64,000 nt of DNA from SXNM01 sp964586155 (GTDB lineage Bacteria; Myxococcota_A; UBA9042): contig CAZPHC010000035.1 of the NCBI GenBank assembly GCA_964586155.1, positions 1-64,000 on the forward strand. Reading direction: 5' to 3'. The notes under the pieces were generated by a model. It searched no databases and was not told the DNA's origin. It worked only from the letters and a program-made list of their open reading frames with translations. The translations under genes and the position numbers were made by a program. Shown one piece after another: positions 43,157 to 51,946 of this stretch. How positions within the stretch are numbered: the stretch's first letter is position 1; each line of letters begins with the position of its first letter.

Positions 43157-45283
43157 GTGACAGTCGCCCCAATCTGGTCCATGTCCCCCTGGCGCTCGCT
43201 GCGTCGAGCCCTGGCCCTCGCGTCCGCAGGGCGACGATGCGCCGCGACCGCGCTGGTGCTCGCGGCCGTGTCGTTGTTCGCCAGCCACGCCAGCGCAGCG
43301 CCGACGACGCTGCTGTTCGAAGGCGCGCTGCGCAGCGCCGGTGGCGGCCCGGCTCCGGACGGCAGCTACGACATCACGGTCTCGCTCTACGCCGACGCAC
43401 AGACCCAGACCGCGCTCTGGACCGACGCGCTCAAGGCGATCAAGGTCACCAGCGGCGCGTTCAGCGTCGTGCTCGGCGGCGGCAAGCCGCTGGACGACGC
43501 CTCCCTGGCGGCGTCGACCGTCATCGGCGTGCGCATCGGCACCGAGCCGGAGCTGCCGCGCCAGGCGCTCCATGCCGTCGCGTTCGCCCGCGTCGCCGGG
43601 GTGGCGGCCGATCTCGCCTGCACCGGCTGCGTCTCGAGCGGCGAGATCGCCTTCGACGGCGACATCGACCTCGGCGGCAACTCGATCAAGGCCAAGAACG
43701 CGACGTTCTCGGGCGACCTGCTCGCCAAGTCCGTGACCGCGCAGAGCTTCGCCGGTGACGGCAGCAAGCTCACCGGCACCTGGAAGGCCATCGGCACCTG
43801 CAAGGCCGGCGAGGCCATCGTCGCCATCGCGGCCGACGGCACGCTCCAGTGCAAGGCCGTCGGCGCCGGCGGTGACGGCAAGCTCAGCACGCTGACCAAC
43901 GGCCTGCTCAGCAACGAGTTCACCTCGGTCGCCGTGCCGACGACGTTGCCGACGGCGATCCCGGACAACACGGGCACCGAGGCCGTCGCGCAGGCGCTCG
44001 TCGCCGAGGCGGGCACGGTCGAGACGATCAGCGTCAGCGTGGCCATCGCCAACAGCGACCTGTCCAAGGTGCGCGTGGTCCTGCTGCCGCCGGACGACAA
44101 GCTCAAGGGCATCACGCTCTGCGATCCGTGCGGCGAGGCCAACGCCAAGCAGCTTGTCGCCACCTACCCGACGCCGCAGAAGCCGGCCGTCGGCGACCTC
44201 GGCGCCTACGTCGGCAAGTCGGCCAAGGGCAGTTGGACGCTGAAGGTGCTCGACGCCGGGTTCTGCATCCCGCAGCTGCCCGGCAACGCGGGAATCTGCG
44301 ACGTGGCCAAGGGCACCGACGGCACGGTGGCCGCGTTCTCGGTCACAGTGAAGGTGCTCTCGTCGGGCGCGGTGCAGGTGCCGGGCACGCTGGTCGCGGC
44401 CGGCGCGTTCCAGCTGCCGACCGACCCGAACCCCGTGCCGACCTGCAACGCCGCGGCCAAGGGCATGACGTTCTCGGACACCAAGAAGGGCCGCTTCGTC
44501 ACCTGCGACGGCGCGGATTGGCGCACCGTGCCCTTCGACAACGCCTGCGGCAACGGCATCGCCAGCGGCGAAGAAGAGTGCGACGACGGCAACTCCACCG
44601 ACACCGACGGCTGCCGCAACAGCTGCAAGAAGGCCGTCTGCGGCGACGGCGTCGTCTGGGCTGGCCAAGAGGCCTGCGACGACGGCAACACCAAGGACGG
44701 CGACGCCTGCAGCGCCGACTGCAGCAAGATCTCGGGCAAGCTGTGCAGCAACGGCTCGGGCACCGACTGCAACCCGGCGGGCCAGACGCTGATCGCGTCG
44801 TCCGCCTTCGTCGACCAGACGACGCCGTCGGGCTGGGTGCAATGCCTGGGCTTCCTCAATACCTCGGGCGACGATCTCGGCGTCAACGCGATGGACAACT
44901 GCCTCAACGCGTCGCAGCTGCGCATCCGCATCTGGGACGGCGCGGGCCAGATCGTCGTCGACGTCTGGGAGACCAACCTGCAGGTCAAGAACGCCTGGTG
45001 GAGCGGTGGCCAATACTACGACGGCGGCAACAGCAACCCGGCGCTCGTCCGCAACGTCTGCGGCGACCTCTGGCCCTGCCAGAACGACGCCGGCTTCTAC
45101 GGCAGCAACAACGGCACCTGTGGCGGCGGCAGCGGCGGCTGGGGCAACGGCCAGTGCATCTCGAACGGCAACGGCGGCCAGATCACGGTGGCACCCGGCC
45201 GCACGGGCGACTTCGAGCTGGCGAAGAACCCGACCTCGGGCGCCTACGTCGGCTACAAGGTCGCCATCTACAAGCAGCCGTAG
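43157..45283 (+). CDS. Secreted cysteine-rich protein with P-domain and CDDGN repeats
   Basis: A 708-residue protein from GTG 43157, which has AAGGAG at 6 bases. Signal peptide ALVLAAVSLFASHASA. The N-terminal 200 residues include AFDGDIDLGGNSIKAKNATF and QSFAGDGSKLTGTW, a tail-fibre-like beta segment. Residues about 285-400 look like a proprotein-convertase P-domain (SVSVAIANSDLSKVRVVLLP, GSWTLKVLDAG). Two Myxococcus Cys-rich repeats follow (CGNGIASGEEECDDGN, CGDGVVWAGQEACDDGN). The C-terminal part (LRIRIWDGAGQIVVDVW) is a C2-like beta sandwich. Likely exported and surface-exposed; paralogue of the facing gene. Confidence 0.8.
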   Translation: MTVAPIWSMSPWRSLRRALALASAGRRCAATALVLAAVSLFASHASAAPTTLLFEGALRSAGGGPAPDGSYDITVSLYADAQTQTALWTDALKAIKVTSGAFSVVLGGGKPLDDASLAASTVIGVRIGTEPELPRQALHAVAFARVAGVAADLACTGCVSSGEIAFDGDIDLGGNSIKAKNATFSGDLLAKSVTAQSFAGDGSKLTGTWKAIGTCKAGEAIVAIAADGTLQCKAVGAGGDGKLSTLTNGLLSNEFTSVAVPTTLPTAIPDNTGTEAVAQALVAEAGTVETISVSVAIANSDLSKVRVVLLPPDDKLKGITLCDPCGEANAKQLVATYPTPQKPAVGDLGAYVGKSAKGSWTLKVLDAGFCIPQLPGNAGICDVAKGTDGTVAAFSVTVKVLSSGAVQVPGTLVAAGAFQLPTDPNPVPTCNAAAKGMTFSDTKKGRFVTCDGADWRTVPFDNACGNGIASGEEECDDGNSTDTDGCRNSCKKAVCGDGVVWAGQEACDDGNTKDGDACSADCSKISGKLCSNGSGTDCNPAGQTLIASSAFVDQTTPSGWVQCLGFLNTSGDDLGVNAMDNCLNASQLRIRIWDGAGQIVVDVWETNLQVKNAWWSGGQYYDGGNSNPALVRNVCGDLWPCQNDAGFYGSNNGTCGGGSGGWGNGQCISNGNGGQITVAPGRTGDFELAKNPTSGAYVGYKVAIYKQP

Positions 45284-45335
45284 CGCGAGGGTTCGGCGCG
45301 TTGGCGCCTGCCACCGGCGCGCGCCGGCGGCGGGC

Positions 45336-47156
45336 TCAGGGCCCGACTTCTTCGGCCGACAGGAAGTTCTGGCTGGTGTTCCAGCCCATCAGGCACTCCG
45401 TCCCGCCCGGCATCATCATGCTCTGCACCGAGATCGTGTGCTTGCCCGCGGCGACGCCCGCAGCGAGCGCGGTGTGGGTCGCGTTGTGCATACGCCACGC
45501 CGTGCCGATCTGGATGTCCGCGTCCGAGAAATACGCCACCTGCGTCGCGTCGACCAGGATGCGCCAGCGGCAGCGGTCGTAGCTGTTGGCGTAGGAGCCG
45601 AGCGTGTCCTGGTAGCTGATCCGCAGCACCGAGTTGGCGCGGGTCTTGGTGTAGGTCAGCGTCCGGCCCGGGATCGCCTTCCACTTGCTGTCGGCGGCCT
45701 GGTTGCGCCAATCGCTGTTGATGAAGGTGTACTGGAAGTTGCTGGCGACGCCCTGGCCCGCGACCGTGAGGTTGGCGCCGGCGCTGACGGTGCCGGCGGC
45801 GCTGATGTTGGCGGTCGAGCTGACGTTGCCCTTGACGCCGATGTCGGCGTTGGCCGCGATCTTCTTGGACGAGAGCGTCTGGATCGTGATCGACCAATCG
45901 CTGATGACGCCGTCGGTCTTCTTCGCCGTGTCGCAGAGCGTGGCGTTGCCGGGCTTCTGCACGACGCAGAAGGCGCTGTCCTTGACCTTGAGCGTCCAGA
46001 TGCCCTTGGGGTTGGCGCCGACCCAGGCGTCGAGGTCGCCCTTGGCGGGCTTGTCCGGCGGCAGCGTCAGCGTCAGCGACTTGGCGGTGTCGTCCTTGGC
46101 GCAGGGGTCGCAGAGCGTGTAGCCGGTGGCCTTGTCGTTGGGCGGCAGCAGCGTGATCGCGATGGCCGAGAAGTCGGTGTTGGTCAGCGAGACGGTGACC
46201 TTGATCGACTGGGCGACGCCGATGTCGGGGAAGGTGAGGTTGCTGATGCCGTCGGTGCCGACGTTGTCGGGGATCGGCACGTTCTTGGTGTCGGCGGCGA
46301 TCGTGTCGATGAACTGGTTGCTCAGCAGGCCGTTGCTGACCTCGTCCAGGCCGTCCGGCGGCAGGTTGCCGTCGACGCAGAGCAGCTTGCCGTCCGGGGC
46401 GATGCCGCGCACGACCTGGCCGTTGGGGCAGGTGCCCTGCGGCATCGGGATGCCCGTGATCTTCGAACCATCGCCGACGAAGGTGCCCGCGGTGACGGTC
46501 TTGGCGACGACATCGCCGCTGAAGGTGCCGTTCTTGGCCTTGAGCGAGTTGCCAGCGAGGTCGATGTCGCCGTCGAAGGCGAGCTCGGCCGAGCCGACAC
46601 AGCCGCTGCAGACGAGGTCGAGCGCGGCGCCGCCCTTGGTGCTGGCGCCGGCGTAGTTGAAGCCGAGCTTGGCGGCCGAGATCGCGCCGTTGGCGAGCTG
46701 ATCCGAGCCAATGCAGCCCGAACACGCGAGCGACGCGGCCTGATCGGCGACCAGGGCGTAGGCGGTGGCGCGCATCGGCACCCGCGGCAGCTCGGGGTCG
46801 GCGCCGACGCGCACGCCGATCCACGCCTGCTGCAGCCCGGCGAGCAGCGACGCCGAGAGCGCCGTCTTGCTGCCGAGCGCCAGGGCGAAGCGGCCAGCGA
46901 CGACGTCGACCTTGGTCGGGCCTTCTTGCCAGGATGCGTTGGCCACGCCCTCGCCGGGGTAGATCGCCACGGTCAGCTCGTAGGAGCCATCGACGACCGG
47001 GACGCCGCCGGCGCCGGTCAGCACGCCCTCGATGGCCACCTGGGCGGGCACCGCGGCGATCGCGAGCGACGGACCGAAGACACACGCCGCGACCAAGACG
47101 GTGCGCAGCGCGCCGGCCGTCCAGACGGAACGGAGAGCGCGAGACATCGAGACCAT
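45336..47156 (-). CDS. Secreted P-domain-containing surface protein, paralogue of facing gene
   Basis: A 606-residue protein. ATG 47156 follows AGGAG. Signal peptide TVLVAACVFGPSLAIA. It shares with the convergent gene AFDGDIDLAGNSLKAKNGTF, GTFVGDGSKITG and a P-domain-like region (SIKVTVSLTNTDFSAIAITL, KGIWTLKVKDSAFC). It lacks the CDDGN repeats; its C-terminus ends in a separate beta domain (RTLTYTKTRANSVLRISYQD, SYDRCRWRILVDATQVAYFS). Two CSGC motifs occur in the N-terminal half. An inverted duplication followed by domain exchange is the simplest origin. Confidence 0.78.
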   Translation of the reverse strand: MVSMSRALRSVWTAGALRTVLVAACVFGPSLAIAAVPAQVAIEGVLTGAGGVPVVDGSYELTVAIYPGEGVANASWQEGPTKVDVVAGRFALALGSKTALSASLLAGLQQAWIGVRVGADPELPRVPMRATAYALVADQAASLACSGCIGSDQLANGAISAAKLGFNYAGASTKGGAALDLVCSGCVGSAELAFDGDIDLAGNSLKAKNGTFSGDVVAKTVTAGTFVGDGSKITGIPMPQGTCPNGQVVRGIAPDGKLLCVDGNLPPDGLDEVSNGLLSNQFIDTIAADTKNVPIPDNVGTDGISNLTFPDIGVAQSIKVTVSLTNTDFSAIAITLLPPNDKATGYTLCDPCAKDDTAKSLTLTLPPDKPAKGDLDAWVGANPKGIWTLKVKDSAFCVVQKPGNATLCDTAKKTDGVISDWSITIQTLSSKKIAANADIGVKGNVSSTANISAAGTVSAGANLTVAGQGVASNFQYTFINSDWRNQAADSKWKAIPGRTLTYTKTRANSVLRISYQDTLGSYANSYDRCRWRILVDATQVAYFSDADIQIGTAWRMHNATHTALAAGVAAGKHTISVQSMMMPGGTECLMGWNTSQNFLSAEEVGP

Positions 47157-47182
47157 GGAAACTCCTGGGGCTGGCGACGCCG

Positions 47183-47986
47183 CTACGCGTCGATGCGGAA
47201 CAGCAGCGAGCCGATCATGACCTCGTCACCTGCGACGAGCGTCATCGGCAGCGTGCCGACCGGGGCGAAGGTGCCGTTGAGGCTGCCGACGTCGACGAGC
47301 GAGAGCTGATCGCCGTCGCGCTCGAGGCGCATGTGCCGGCCGGACATGAAGCGGTCCTGTGGGAACGAGATGTCGCAGTTCTCGCGGCCGACCGAGAGGC
47401 TCGGCTTGTCGGTCGAGGCGACGCGGCCGGGGATGCCCGCGCCGAGCAGCTGCGTGATGTGCAGCAGCGGAGCCGGCAGCGGCGTGCCGAAGGTCTCCTC
47501 GGGGACGTCCGAGCTGCCCTCGACGCGCTCACGCGGCGCGTCCTCGCCGAGGCGCACGATGAGGTATTGCTCACCGGCGAAGACGGTGTCGCCCGAGTGC
47601 AGCGTCACCGGCTCGCGGATGCGGCGCCAGACACCCGAGCCGCCGGGCATGTCGATGACGTCGACCCGCCCGGGGCTGGCCTGGAACACGACGTGGACAT
47701 CGTCGAGCCCGGACTCACCGGGCAGCGCGATGTCGCCCGAGCGACCGATCGAGGTGCGGCCCATGCGCAAGCCGAAGCTCGATCCCTCGGCGACCGGGCC
47801 ACGCAGCACGACGATGCGCATCACCGGAGCCGACGCACCGTCGGACGAGCGACCGGCGACGGGCGCAGCTGGTGGCGCCGGCGGCGGCGGCGGCGGCGCT
47901 TGTTCGGACATGCGTTGGCCGCAATGCCCGCAGAAACCGAATCCGGTCGGGACGGCAGAACCACAGGTCGGACAAGAGCGCGGCAT
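47183..47986 (-). CDS. Zinc-ribbon protein with two FHA domains
   Basis: A 267-residue protein from ATG 47986. CPTCGSAVPTGFGFCGHCGQ is a four-Cys zinc ribbon, followed by a Pro-rich linker. FHA 1: MGRTSIGRSGDIALPGESGL; its recognition loop reads DDVHVVFQ where canonical domains have SxxH. FHA 2: PSLSVGRENCDISFPQDRF, then MSGRHMRLERDGDQLSLVDV and GSLNGTF, fully canonical (Arg, Ser, His, Asn). It probably binds phosphothreonine peptides made by Ser/Thr kinases such as the one at 24042. Confidence 0.9.
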   Translation of the reverse strand: MPRSCPTCGSAVPTGFGFCGHCGQRMSEQAPPPPPPAPPAAPVAGRSSDGASAPVMRIVVLRGPVAEGSSFGLRMGRTSIGRSGDIALPGESGLDDVHVVFQASPGRVDVIDMPGGSGVWRRIREPVTLHSGDTVFAGEQYLIVRLGEDAPRERVEGSSDVPEETFGTPLPAPLLHITQLLGAGIPGRVASTDKPSLSVGRENCDISFPQDRFMSGRHMRLERDGDQLSLVDVGSLNGTFAPVGTLPMTLVAGDEVMIGSLLFRIDA

Positions 47987-48095
47987 CGAAGGGCCTCCAC
48001 ACCGTGCGGCGCGTCAGAGCCGCTCGTGATTGGACGTCGGATCGTCGCACGTCGGGCGGCGGCCTTCAACCGTCGGCACCACCTGGGGCACTCGC

Positions 48096-50627
48096 GTGCG
48101 GATCAGATGTTTGGCAGGCAGACGCCAGGGCCTATGCTCGACGTCCGCGGCCAGCCCAGCCGGATCGGAGTTCGCCCTGTCGCACGAGCCCACCACGTCC
48201 GCCGCACGGCCCTCCAAGCCAGCCAAGCCCGCCGCGCGCCGCGGCAGCGACGCCGGGCCGGCGCCGTCCAGGCGGGGGGCGGGCCAGGCCGGGGCGCAGG
48301 CCGGCGGGCGCACTCGCCTCGGCACCTGGCTGCGCCGCCTGCTCGCGGTGGCCCTGCTCGGCAGCGCCGCGGCGATCACCGCCGGCTGGGTCGGCTTCGC
48401 CGCGCTCGAGGCGCGCCTGCCGGACGTCTTCTCGCTGCAATCGTACCGCCAGATCGCGCTCGAGAGTTCGCGGGTCCACGCCGCGGGGGGCGAGGCGTTG
48501 GCGCGTTTTGGCGCCGAGAACCGCACGGTCGTCGGCATCGACCAGATCCCCGACACCCTGCGCTACGCCGTGGTCGCGGCCGAGGACGCCGCGTTCTACC
48601 ACCACCCGGGCCTCGACCTGCTCGGCATCGCCCGCGCGCTGTGGATCGACGTCGCCGCCGGCCGCTACAAGCAGGGCGCCAGCACCATCACGCAGCAGTT
48701 CGCCAAGACGCGCTTCCTCTCGTCGGAGAAGAGCGTCATCCGCAAGCTCAGCGAGCTCGTCCTGGCGCGCAAGCTCGAGCAGAAGGCCAGCAAGGACGAG
48801 ATCCTGGCGATGTACCTCAACGAGATCTACTACGGCCACGGCGCCTACGGCTGCGAAGAGGCGGCGCGCATGTACTTCGGCAAGCCGGTCGGCCAGATCG
48901 ACCTCGCCGAAGCGGCGATGCTCGCGGGCGTGGTCAACGCGCCGAGCCGCTGGTCGCCGATCCACCACCCCGAGCGCGCCAAGCAGCGCCGCGCCTACGT
49001 GCTCGAGCAGATGCACAAGCGCGGCTACATCGGCGCCGAGGACGCTGCGCGGGCCGCCGACGCGCCGCTGCCGACGACGCTGCACGACGACCTCGGCGCC
49101 CACGCGCCCTGGGTGGTCAGCGCCGTGCGCCGCGAGCTCGACGCCATGGCCAAGGCCGGCACCCTGCCGCCGGGCGCGCTCGAGGCCGGCGGCTTGCGCA
49201 TCGAGGTCGGCATCGACGTCGTGGCGCAGCAGGCCGCCGAGGCGGCCGTCAGCCGCGGCCTGCTGACCATCGACCGCAAGCTCGGCAGCGCCCGGCCGCT
49301 GCGCTCGTACGCCGACGACGCCGCCATCGCCGACGGCCTCGCCACGATCCGCAAGACGCTGGGCCAGGGCCCGCCGCCGCTCGGCAAGGTGCTGCTCGGC
49401 ATCGTCCTGGGCCGCCGCGACAAGGGCTACGAGCTCGACCTCGGCCTCGACCACGAGCAGGGCCACGCCACGCTGCCGGACGCCCACCTCGGCCGCTACG
49501 CCGCCGCCGCCGAGACCCCGGCCGCGTCGCTCTACCGCCGCGGCGACCTGCTGCGCGTGTCGATCCTCGAGCGCACGCCGAAGGGGCCGCTGCTGGTGCC
49601 GGAGCTCGGTCCGCAGGCAGCGGTGGTCGCGATCGAGCCGCAAACACGCCTCGTCCGCGCCTTGGTCGGCGGCGACGACGCGCGCTTGCACCCGTTCCAC
49701 CGGGCGACGGACGCGCTGCGCCAGCCCGGCTCGACGTTCAAGACGTTCGTCTATGGCGCGGCGGTCGAGTCGGGCGCGTTCACCGCCGAGTCCGAGCTCG
49801 TCGACGAGAAGCGCGCCTTCCGCAGCGGTGGGCGGATGTGGACGCCGCGCAACTTCACCGGCCGCTGGGACGGCAAGCGCCACAGCCTGCGCGACGCGCT
49901 GGCGCGCTCGATCAACTCGATCGCCGTCGCCGTCGCCGAGGCGGTCGGCCCGGACAAGGTGGCCGCGTTCGCCAACCGCATGGGCATCGCCTCGACCCTG
50001 CGCCCGGACCTGCCGCTGGCGCTCGGCGCGTCGAGCGTGCGACCGCTGGAGCTGACCAACGCCTACGCCACGATCGCGGCCGACGGCATCCGGGCGCCAG
50101 CGCTGCTGATCACGCGCATCGTCGACCGCGACGGCAAGCCGCTGTTCGTCGCCCAGCACCGCCCCGAGCGGGCGATCAGCGTCGACGTCGCGCGCTCGCT
50201 GGCCGACATGCTCGGCGAGGTCGTCCGCCGCGGCTCGGCCCGCAGCGCCAAGGTCGGCCACCCGATCGCCGGCAAGACCGGCACCACCAACGGCGGCCGC
50301 GACGCCTGGTTCGTCGGCTTCTCGGCCCGGCTCTGCGCCTCGGTCTGGGTCGGCTACGACGACCGCAAGCCGATGAAGGACGGCTCCGGCGCGACCTTCG
50401 CCCTGCCGATCTGGGCCGATTTCATGCGCGAGGCGTTGGATCGAGTCGCGGTGCTGCCGCTGCCGCGTCTGCCGCACGTCCTGGACGCGGGCATGGAGCC
50501 GATCCCGCTCGACGAAGATCCCGAGGCCGGCGCCGCCACGCTCGACGAGCCCGCCGCCCTGCCCCCTGGCCCGGAGCCGGCAGCGGCACCGATCGTCGAC
50601 GAGGCGCTCGAGCCCGCGATCCGCTGA
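48096..50627 (+). CDS. Penicillin-binding protein 1A (transglycosylase/transpeptidase)
   Basis: About 843 residues from GTG 48096; the start is unresolved. A Pro/Ala/Lys/Arg-rich cytoplasmic tail precedes the membrane segment LAVALLGSAAAITAGWVGF. The GT51 domain has VVAAEDAAFYHHPGLD (catalytic Glu), YKQGASTITQQFAKTRFLSS and ILAMYLNEIYYGHGAYG. The transpeptidase has RQPGSTFKTFVYG (SxxK Ser and Lys), RSINSIAVAVAE (SxN) and IAGKTGTTNGGRDAWFVGF (KTGT). It polymerises and cross-links peptidoglycan. A promoter-like pair at 48111-48138 lies inside the 5' end of this call, so translation may begin later. Confidence 0.92.
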   Translation: MRIRCLAGRRQGLCSTSAASPAGSEFALSHEPTTSAARPSKPAKPAARRGSDAGPAPSRRGAGQAGAQAGGRTRLGTWLRRLLAVALLGSAAAITAGWVGFAALEARLPDVFSLQSYRQIALESSRVHAAGGEALARFGAENRTVVGIDQIPDTLRYAVVAAEDAAFYHHPGLDLLGIARALWIDVAAGRYKQGASTITQQFAKTRFLSSEKSVIRKLSELVLARKLEQKASKDEILAMYLNEIYYGHGAYGCEEAARMYFGKPVGQIDLAEAAMLAGVVNAPSRWSPIHHPERAKQRRAYVLEQMHKRGYIGAEDAARAADAPLPTTLHDDLGAHAPWVVSAVRRELDAMAKAGTLPPGALEAGGLRIEVGIDVVAQQAAEAAVSRGLLTIDRKLGSARPLRSYADDAAIADGLATIRKTLGQGPPPLGKVLLGIVLGRRDKGYELDLGLDHEQGHATLPDAHLGRYAAAAETPAASLYRRGDLLRVSILERTPKGPLLVPELGPQAAVVAIEPQTRLVRALVGGDDARLHPFHRATDALRQPGSTFKTFVYGAAVESGAFTAESELVDEKRAFRSGGRMWTPRNFTGRWDGKRHSLRDALARSINSIAVAVAEAVGPDKVAAFANRMGIASTLRPDLPLALGASSVRPLELTNAYATIAADGIRAPALLITRIVDRDGKPLFVAQHRPERAISVDVARSLADMLGEVVRRGSARSAKVGHPIAGKTGTTNGGRDAWFVGFSARLCASVWVGYDDRKPMKDGSGATFALPIWADFMREALDRVAVLPLPRLPHVLDAGMEPIPLDEDPEAGAATLDEPAALPPGPEPAAAPIVDEALEPAIR
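48111..48138 (+). promoter_or_regulatory. Promoter candidate of PBP1A gene
   Basis: TTGGCA (48111-48116), 16-base spacer, TATGCT (48133-48138). If used, the transcript starts at about 48145, after every ATG/GTG/TTG codon that lies before the membrane segment. Confidence 0.45.
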
Positions 50628-50637
50628 GATCGCGGGC
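50612..50637. terminator. Hairpin enclosing the PBP1A stop codon
   Basis: GCCCGCGATC (50612-50621) and GATCGCGGGC (50628-50637) pair perfectly over 10 bp; the 6-base loop contains the TGA. It probably serves the convergent mrp gene as well. Confidence 0.5.
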
Positions 50638-50668
50638 CAGCGTCGCGGCCCTCACGCGGGCGGCAGGT

Positions 50669-51793
50669 TCAGGCCGGGGCGCCCGGGCCGCCGGCGAAGA
50701 ACGCGCTGTGGTCCGCGGCCGACGCACGCTGCACGCCGCGCATCGCCAGCGCCTTGAGCACGCGGCCGCCGATGGTGGCGAAGCGGTCGGCGACGTCCGA
50801 GCGCGGCGCGCTGACGGCGATCGGATGGCCGGCGTCGGCGGCCGGGCTGACGGCCATGTCGAGCGGCAGGCTGCCGAGCATCGCCATGCCGCGCTCCTTG
50901 CAATGGTCGATGGTGCGGCTCGGGCCGAAGATCTCGTAGCGATTGCCGGTGTCCGGCGCGACGAAGTAGGCCATGTTCTCGACCAGACCGAGCACGTCGA
51001 CCTTGAGCATCTCGAACATGCGCACCGCGCGGTTCACGTCGGCGAAGGCGACATCCTGGGGCGTCGACACGACGACCGCGCCCGAGAGCGGGAAGGCCTG
51101 GGCCATGCTCAGCACGACGTCGCCGGTGCCGGGCGGCAGGTCGACGATCAGCACGTCGAGCTCGCCCCAGCGCACGTCGTCGAAGAGCTGCGTGACGGCG
51201 CGCCCGACCATCGGCCCGCGCCAGACGACGGCGTCGCCGCGCTCGATCAGGTTGCCCATCGAGATGAAGCGCACGCCGTGGTTCACGAGCGGCTCGATCT
51301 TGCGGTCCTCGTTGGCGAAGGGCCGGACGTCGGCCAACCCCATCATGATCGGCACGCTCGGCCCGTAGATATCGGCGTCCAGCAGGCCGACGCGCGCGCC
51401 GGCGCGGGCCATGGCCACCGCCAGGTTGACCGCGACGGTCGACTTGCCGACGCCGCCCTTGCCGGCACCGACGCCGAGCACGTGCGCGATGCCGGGCAGC
51501 TTGGCGGCGTTGCCGAGGTGCGAGGTCGGCAGCTCGACGGTCGTCTGCACGTCCACGCCGACCACGCCCGGCAGGCCCCGCAGCGCCGCACGGGCCCGCT
51601 CGACCAACGACTCCGCGGCGGGATCGCCGTGGGCGTAGAGCGCGACGGTGACGCCGACGCGGACGCCGTCGTCGCCGGCGACGATCTCGATGTCGCGCAC
51701 GCGATCGAGCGTGACGATGTCGGCGCCGAGATCGGGCTCGACGACCGTCGCGAGCGCCTCGAGCACGTCGCCCTGGGTCAAGGTTGCAGCCAT
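50669..51793 (-). CDS. mrp: Mrp/ApbC-type Fe-S cluster carrier ATPase
   Basis: A 374-residue protein. ATG 51793 has GGAGG at 5 bases. An N-terminal MIP18/DUF59 domain (DVLEALATVVEPDLGADIV) precedes the P-loop ATPase: VGAGKGGVGKSTVAVNLAVA (deviant Walker A), GLLDADIYGPSVPIMMGL, WRGPMVGRAVTQLFDDV and LIVDLPPGTGDVVLSMAQ. The bridging Cys-x-x-Cys usual in Mrp/Nbp35 C-termini is not visible (the region reads NMAYFVAPDTGNRYEIFG), which is odd. Divergent from a cysteine desulfurase gene, which supports a role in Fe-S assembly. Confidence 0.9.
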   Translation of the reverse strand: MAATLTQGDVLEALATVVEPDLGADIVTLDRVRDIEIVAGDDGVRVGVTVALYAHGDPAAESLVERARAALRGLPGVVGVDVQTTVELPTSHLGNAAKLPGIAHVLGVGAGKGGVGKSTVAVNLAVAMARAGARVGLLDADIYGPSVPIMMGLADVRPFANEDRKIEPLVNHGVRFISMGNLIERGDAVVWRGPMVGRAVTQLFDDVRWGELDVLIVDLPPGTGDVVLSMAQAFPLSGAVVVSTPQDVAFADVNRAVRMFEMLKVDVLGLVENMAYFVAPDTGNRYEIFGPSRTIDHCKERGMAMLGSLPLDMAVSPAADAGHPIAVSAPRSDVADRFATIGGRVLKALAMRGVQRASAADHSAFFAGGPGAPA

Positions 51794-51946
51794 CGTCGCC
51801 TCCTGCGTCGGCGCGTCGGCGCCCGCGGCGCGGGTGTAGGCCAGCCCGCCACCGCCGGTCAAGCGCGCGTGCGCCATCTCGGCGCAGCCGTTGGCGCATC
51901 GCCCGAGGCCGTTGACGGCGCAAGACGGCGGCCAGATGCTCGGGCC

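Noticed and set aside
46934..51946. Very long plus-strand open frame before the cysteine desulfurase
   Set aside because: It runs over FHA, PBP1A and mrp genes in other frames; coding begins at ATG 51947.
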